Below, piece by piece: positions 60,821 to 64,000 of a stretch of DNA of 64,000 nt (its first letter is position 1; each line of letters begins with the position of its first letter). The notes under the pieces are model-generated. The model made no database searches. It was not told the DNA's origin and saw nothing but the letters and a program-made list of their open reading frames with translations. The stretch is taken from the NCBI GenBank assembly GCA_947685225.1, contig CANTUV010000026.1:59977501-60041500 (forward strand). The letters run 5' to 3'. The DNA comes from Garcia nutans. Taxonomy: Eukaryota; Streptophyta; Magnoliopsida; Malpighiales; Euphorbiaceae. Position numbers and translations under genes: made by a program.

Positions 60821-62005
60821 TGTAGGTGGAGATTTTAAGGGAAATTGGGAATTAAAGCGTTGTAAAGATATTAGCTTTGAAACACCATTGAAGGAGAAAG
60901 CAGAACAAGGGGCTAGGCGTTGATAGTAAAGCCCTTCATAAACCCTTCCGAAAATTTGAGGTTTTCTACAGTTGCGTAATTAACTGTTAACTAATCATCA
61001 TTATAATAAATCTTATAAATTTTATAAATTAATGAAATTTAATTTATTGCTTTTATTATAAAATATATTTATTGTATTTAACTTCTGAATAATTAAATTT
61101 TAGTGTATAATAATAATATTAGTGTTGAAATTTTACATTATAATTCAATGATATTATATTTTATTATAAAATTAAAATTAAAAATTTTGTTCCAAGTGTA
61201 ATTTGATGCTAAGTAATAACAATATTAGTTTAAATTATTTTACACTAAAAAAAATATTATATATATATACTCTAATGAACCAAAAAATATGTGTATTTTT
61301 TTATAATTAAGAAATATAAAAATTAAATAATAATATAAAAAAAATCGTTCACACCGAGTTTTTTTAAAAAAATATTGTATAATTTGGAGACTTTTTAAAC
61401 ACTTTTTATATTTTTTTTCTTCTGTTCTAGTAAAATTATTAATTTGTTAATTAAAAATTAGATTTGAGAAATAAAGTATTTCATTTTAAACAAATTGCAA
61501 TATATATTTTAAATTTAACATATTGATATATTGCAGCTATGCCAGCCAAATTAAGCATTGTTTGGTAGAAACGACATCATTAAAGTGGCAGTCGTTTGGA
61601 GTGGTTAATAATGAAAAATAGGTAAAATTTGCTCGGCCTTTTTGTTTGACAAATCAGCCAAGCTATGAGGCTTTGTCGTTTTGAGCGGAATTCCAACTGT
61701 ATTTGAGGACCGACGTAAACGATGAAATGAACAAAATTGTTCTGTCGTTTTCTCAATAACAGAAGGTGTTTGGAAAATGGGGAAGATGATCTGTTAAATT
61801 CAATTTTTGCCCAACACTGAAAAGATTCGCTTACTGTGAGTACCCTCTAAAGCTCTTCAGGGAAGTCGGCGACGGCGGTGGCGAAGTTTAGTTACGACAA
61901 CAGCCTCTTCTCTATCTCTCTCTGCACGCCTGAATTTGTAGGTCTCTCTCTCTCTCTGTGCCTCTGATATAAATTTGAACTCTTCTTTTTTCCATGTCTG
62001 AGAGA
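60821..62005. other. Divergent promoter region between LON1 and the PPR gene
   Basis: The LON1 side is of ordinary composition to about 60970. 60975-61540 is AT-rich with nothing recognisable. From 61700 the DNA resembles the PPR gene's 5' UTR, with a CT-rich stretch (61900-61925) and (TC)n at 61943-61957. AATTTGTAGGT at 61932 could be a 5' UTR intron donor, which cannot be settled by eye. Confidence 0.5.
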
Positions 62006-62023
62006 AACTGTAGTCATGTATAA
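61994..62023 (+). other. Upstream ORF of the PPR gene, 9 codons
   Basis: ATG TCT GAG begins a nine-residue ORF (MSERNCSHV) that ends at TAA 62021-62023. It overlaps the first repeat-borne upstream ORF in another frame. Relevance depends on the unknown transcription start. Confidence 0.4.
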
Positions 62024-62097
62024 TAAATTCAATATATAATAACTGTAGTCATGTATAATAAATTCAATATATAATAACTGTAGTCATGTATAATAAA
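62006..62097 (+). repeat. 35-bp tandem repeat (2.6 copies) carrying the PPR start codon
   Basis: AACTGTAGTCATGTATAATA begins at 62006, 62041 and 62076. The first two units are identical over all 35 bp; the third is identical for 22 bp (to 62097) and then continues as PPR coding sequence. Each unit contains ATGTATAATAAA. In units 1 and 2 this opens a seven-residue ORF (MYNKFNI, 62016-62039 and 62051-62074); in unit 3 it is the main start codon at 62086. Confidence 0.95.
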
Positions 62098-63867
62098 CTA
62101 GGAAAGTTCCCACCTTTAATCTTTTTCCATAGAAACAAACAATCCCTCAGGCAATTCACTTCATCATGTACAAATATCCAAACTATTGTAGACCTCATAG
62201 CAAAGCAACACTGGTCAGAGCTCAAAACTTATCTCCAGAAAACAAATCCCAATACACTACTTCACCAATTACTTACTTCAGAAACTGACCCAGTGCTCGC
62301 TCTCAGGTACTTAACTTGGTGCCAGAAGGAGCTTAAACTTTCATGTTCTTTAGAACTTACTTTTAGAATATTAAGATCACTTGCACATGCCAAAAAGTAC
62401 TCAAAGATCAGATCTTTTTTGCATAATTTTGTTAAGAATGAGAATTATCCAGTTGCCTTGATTTTTCATGCAATTTCAGTGGGTGGGGATTCTTTTTGTT
62501 CTAATTCAATAATAGTTGATATGTTGGCATTGGCATATGTGAAAATTTTGAAAACTGATTTGGGATTTAAGGCATTTAAGAGAGCTGGTGAATATGGGTT
62601 TAAGTTGTCAATTAATTCATGTAATCCACTATTGAGTGCTTTGGTTAAGGAGGGAGAAATTGGGGATATGGAATTTGTGTTTAAGGAGATGATAAAAAGA
62701 AGGATTGATCTTGATTTGATTACATTTAATATTGTGATTAATGGGTTGTGTAAAGTAGGGAAATTGAATAAAGCTAATGATGTTATTGAAGATATGAAAG
62801 TAAGGGGGGTGTTGCCAAATGTGGTTACTTATAATACTCTCATCAATGGGTATTGCAAAATGGGTAAAACTGGGAAGTTGTACAAAGCTGATGCCTGTTT
62901 GAAAGAGATGGTGGCAAAAGGGATTTGTCCAAATGAGGTTACTTACAATATTTTGATTGATGGATTTTGCAAGGACGGGAATGTATCAGCTGCATTGAAG
63001 GTGTTTGCAGAAATGCAAAGGCAATTGAAACCAAATGTGGTTACATACAATTCATTAATTAATGGGTTGTGTACTGATGGGAAGGTTGATGAGACTCTTG
63101 CTTTATGGAATCAGATGGTCGATTCTGGTTTGAAGCCAAATGTCGTTACTCATAATGCACTTATAAATGGGTTTTGCAAGAATAAGATGTTGAAGGAAGG
63201 GCTTGAGTCTTTTTATGATATGCCGAAAAAAGGAATATCTCCTAATGTTACTACCTACAATACGGTGATCGATGCTTACTGTAAGGCTGGGAGAGTAGAA
63301 GATGCATTTGCTCTACATGATGTGATGTTAAGCAGAGGGGTTTGCCCTGATATTTCTACATACAACTGCTTAATAGTTGGTTTATGCAGGAAGGGAGATG
63401 TGGAAGCAGCCAAGAACCTTGCTGATAAAATGGTTGATAAGAATTTAAGAGCTGATCTTGTTACCTATAATATACTGATAGATTCATTATGCAGTAAAGG
63501 GGAATTGAGAAAAGCGATGAGACTCTTCGATGAGATGTCGAGGAAAGGATTGAACCCAAGTCATGTGACATATAATACTTTGATGGATGGCTATTGCAGG
63601 GAAGGAAATCTCAGGGCAGCATTGAATGTTAGGACAAAAATGGAGAAGAGTGGTAGACAACCAAATGTTGTCACATATAATGTGCTGATAAAGGGGTTCT
63701 GTAAGAAAGGTAAGCTTGAAGATGCAAATGGGCTTCTTAATGAGATGTTGGAGAAGGGTTTGGTTCCAAATAGAACAACTTATGAGATTGTTGCAGTGGA
63801 AATGATGGAGAAAGGCTTTGTTCCTGACATAGAAGGGCATTTATATAATCTTTCAGTGAACTCTTGA
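62086..63867 (+). CDS. P-class pentatricopeptide repeat protein, probably mitochondrial
   Basis: One intronless ORF of 593 aa, as is usual for PPR genes. A basic, Phe/Ser-containing leader (MYNKLGKFPPLIFFHRNKQS) suggests organelle import, probably mitochondrial. From about residue 170 to the end there are roughly ten or eleven 35-residue PPR motifs, with the typical VVTYNTLINGYCK and VVTYNVLIKGFCKKG cores. No E, DYW or SMR domain follows, so this is a P-class RNA-binding protein (RNA stabilisation, splicing or translation rather than editing). One repeat has a short insertion (MGKTGKLYKADACL). The overall form resembles Arabidopsis At1g09820 (memory). The start at 62086 is the first ATG in frame; two identical upstream ATG contexts precede it. 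The last repeat ends close to the stop. Confidence 0.95.
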   Translation: MYNKLGKFPPLIFFHRNKQSLRQFTSSCTNIQTIVDLIAKQHWSELKTYLQKTNPNTLLHQLLTSETDPVLALRYLTWCQKELKLSCSLELTFRILRSLAHAKKYSKIRSFLHNFVKNENYPVALIFHAISVGGDSFCSNSIIVDMLALAYVKILKTDLGFKAFKRAGEYGFKLSINSCNPLLSALVKEGEIGDMEFVFKEMIKRRIDLDLITFNIVINGLCKVGKLNKANDVIEDMKVRGVLPNVVTYNTLINGYCKMGKTGKLYKADACLKEMVAKGICPNEVTYNILIDGFCKDGNVSAALKVFAEMQRQLKPNVVTYNSLINGLCTDGKVDETLALWNQMVDSGLKPNVVTHNALINGFCKNKMLKEGLESFYDMPKKGISPNVTTYNTVIDAYCKAGRVEDAFALHDVMLSRGVCPDISTYNCLIVGLCRKGDVEAAKNLADKMVDKNLRADLVTYNILIDSLCSKGELRKAMRLFDEMSRKGLNPSHVTYNTLMDGYCREGNLRAALNVRTKMEKSGRQPNVVTYNVLIKGFCKKGKLEDANGLLNEMLEKGLVPNRTTYEIVAVEMMEKGFVPDIEGHLYNLSVNS

Positions 63868-64000
63868 ACTCTGAAAAACAACAATGGGCTAGTCTAACAA
63901 TATATTTAATTTCTTGTATCTTTATTCACTTCACAAGTTCTTTGATTTATATTAAGTATATTTAATTTTACTGCTTTTAATCATTGAATTCAAGGACTTT

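Noticed and set aside
62006..62097. CRISPR-like or telomeric repeat array
   Set aside because: Only 2.6 units with no spacers, in a eukaryotic gene leader; it is a plain tandem duplication.
63487..63840. A 117-residue open frame antisense to the PPR gene
   Set aside because: It is a shadow of the PPR coding sequence with no protein-like motifs.

Overview
This is a stretch of nuclear DNA from a dicot plant. The evidence is an AT-rich base composition, genes split by many short GT-AG introns, a plant-type set of proteins (a calreticulin ending in HDEL, a K+-dependent vacuolar H+-pyrophosphatase, a P-class PPR protein, a CKI1-type histidine kinase), and non-autonomous DNA transposons in the intergenic and intronic DNA. 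I cannot name the species. No bacterial, plasmid, CRISPR or viral sequence was recognised.

Layout, left to right. A tRNA-Pro(CGG) (minus, 30-101) stands head to head with a ten-exon SNU23/ZMAT2 splicing-factor gene (plus, 302-3753). SAR1, the COPII GTPase, is on minus (5240-6888). A universal stress protein is on plus (9059-10210). A decayed CKI1-like hybrid histidine kinase (plus, about 11590-15030) is broken by nonsense codons, frameshifts and a hAT element with perfect 8-bp target duplications. A calreticulin (minus, 16801-19988) has two unfolded-protein-response elements in its promoter. A type I V-PPase (minus, 21449-26148) carries two 1-base deletions and a lost splice acceptor. A 2.2-kb foldback element (26516-28699) lies just upstream of it. 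An RluA-type pseudouridine synthase (minus, 30959-32845) and an organellar peptide-chain release factor 2 (plus, 33093-35991) diverge from a 247-bp gap. Next come a broken copy of an uncharacterised plant gene (plus, 37487-38973), an ASG1-like nuclear protein (minus, 40423-42989), about 10 kb without genes (42990-52953), mitochondrial LON1 protease in 20 exons (minus, 52954-60820), and an intronless PPR gene (plus, 62086-63867) whose start codon sits in a 35-bp tandem repeat.

The genes are ordinary housekeeping loci rather than one pathway. SAR1 and calreticulin both serve the early secretory pathway; LON1, the PPR protein and probably RF2 serve mitochondria. From memory, the order SAR1 - calreticulin - pseudouridine synthase - RF2 matches Arabidopsis At1g56330-At1g56350, so this looks like a conserved block with other genes lying between its members. 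All joins given for intact genes were checked by hand: exon lengths sum to whole codons and the joins keep family motifs in frame.

I found no clearly new biological system. The most unusual points are the duplicated start-codon repeat of the PPR gene (making two identical upstream ORFs), the hAT insertion whose removal restores the CKI1 reading frame, the lesions in the V-PPase, the large inverted-repeat elements, and the 12-nt last exon that carries most of the calreticulin ER-retention signal.
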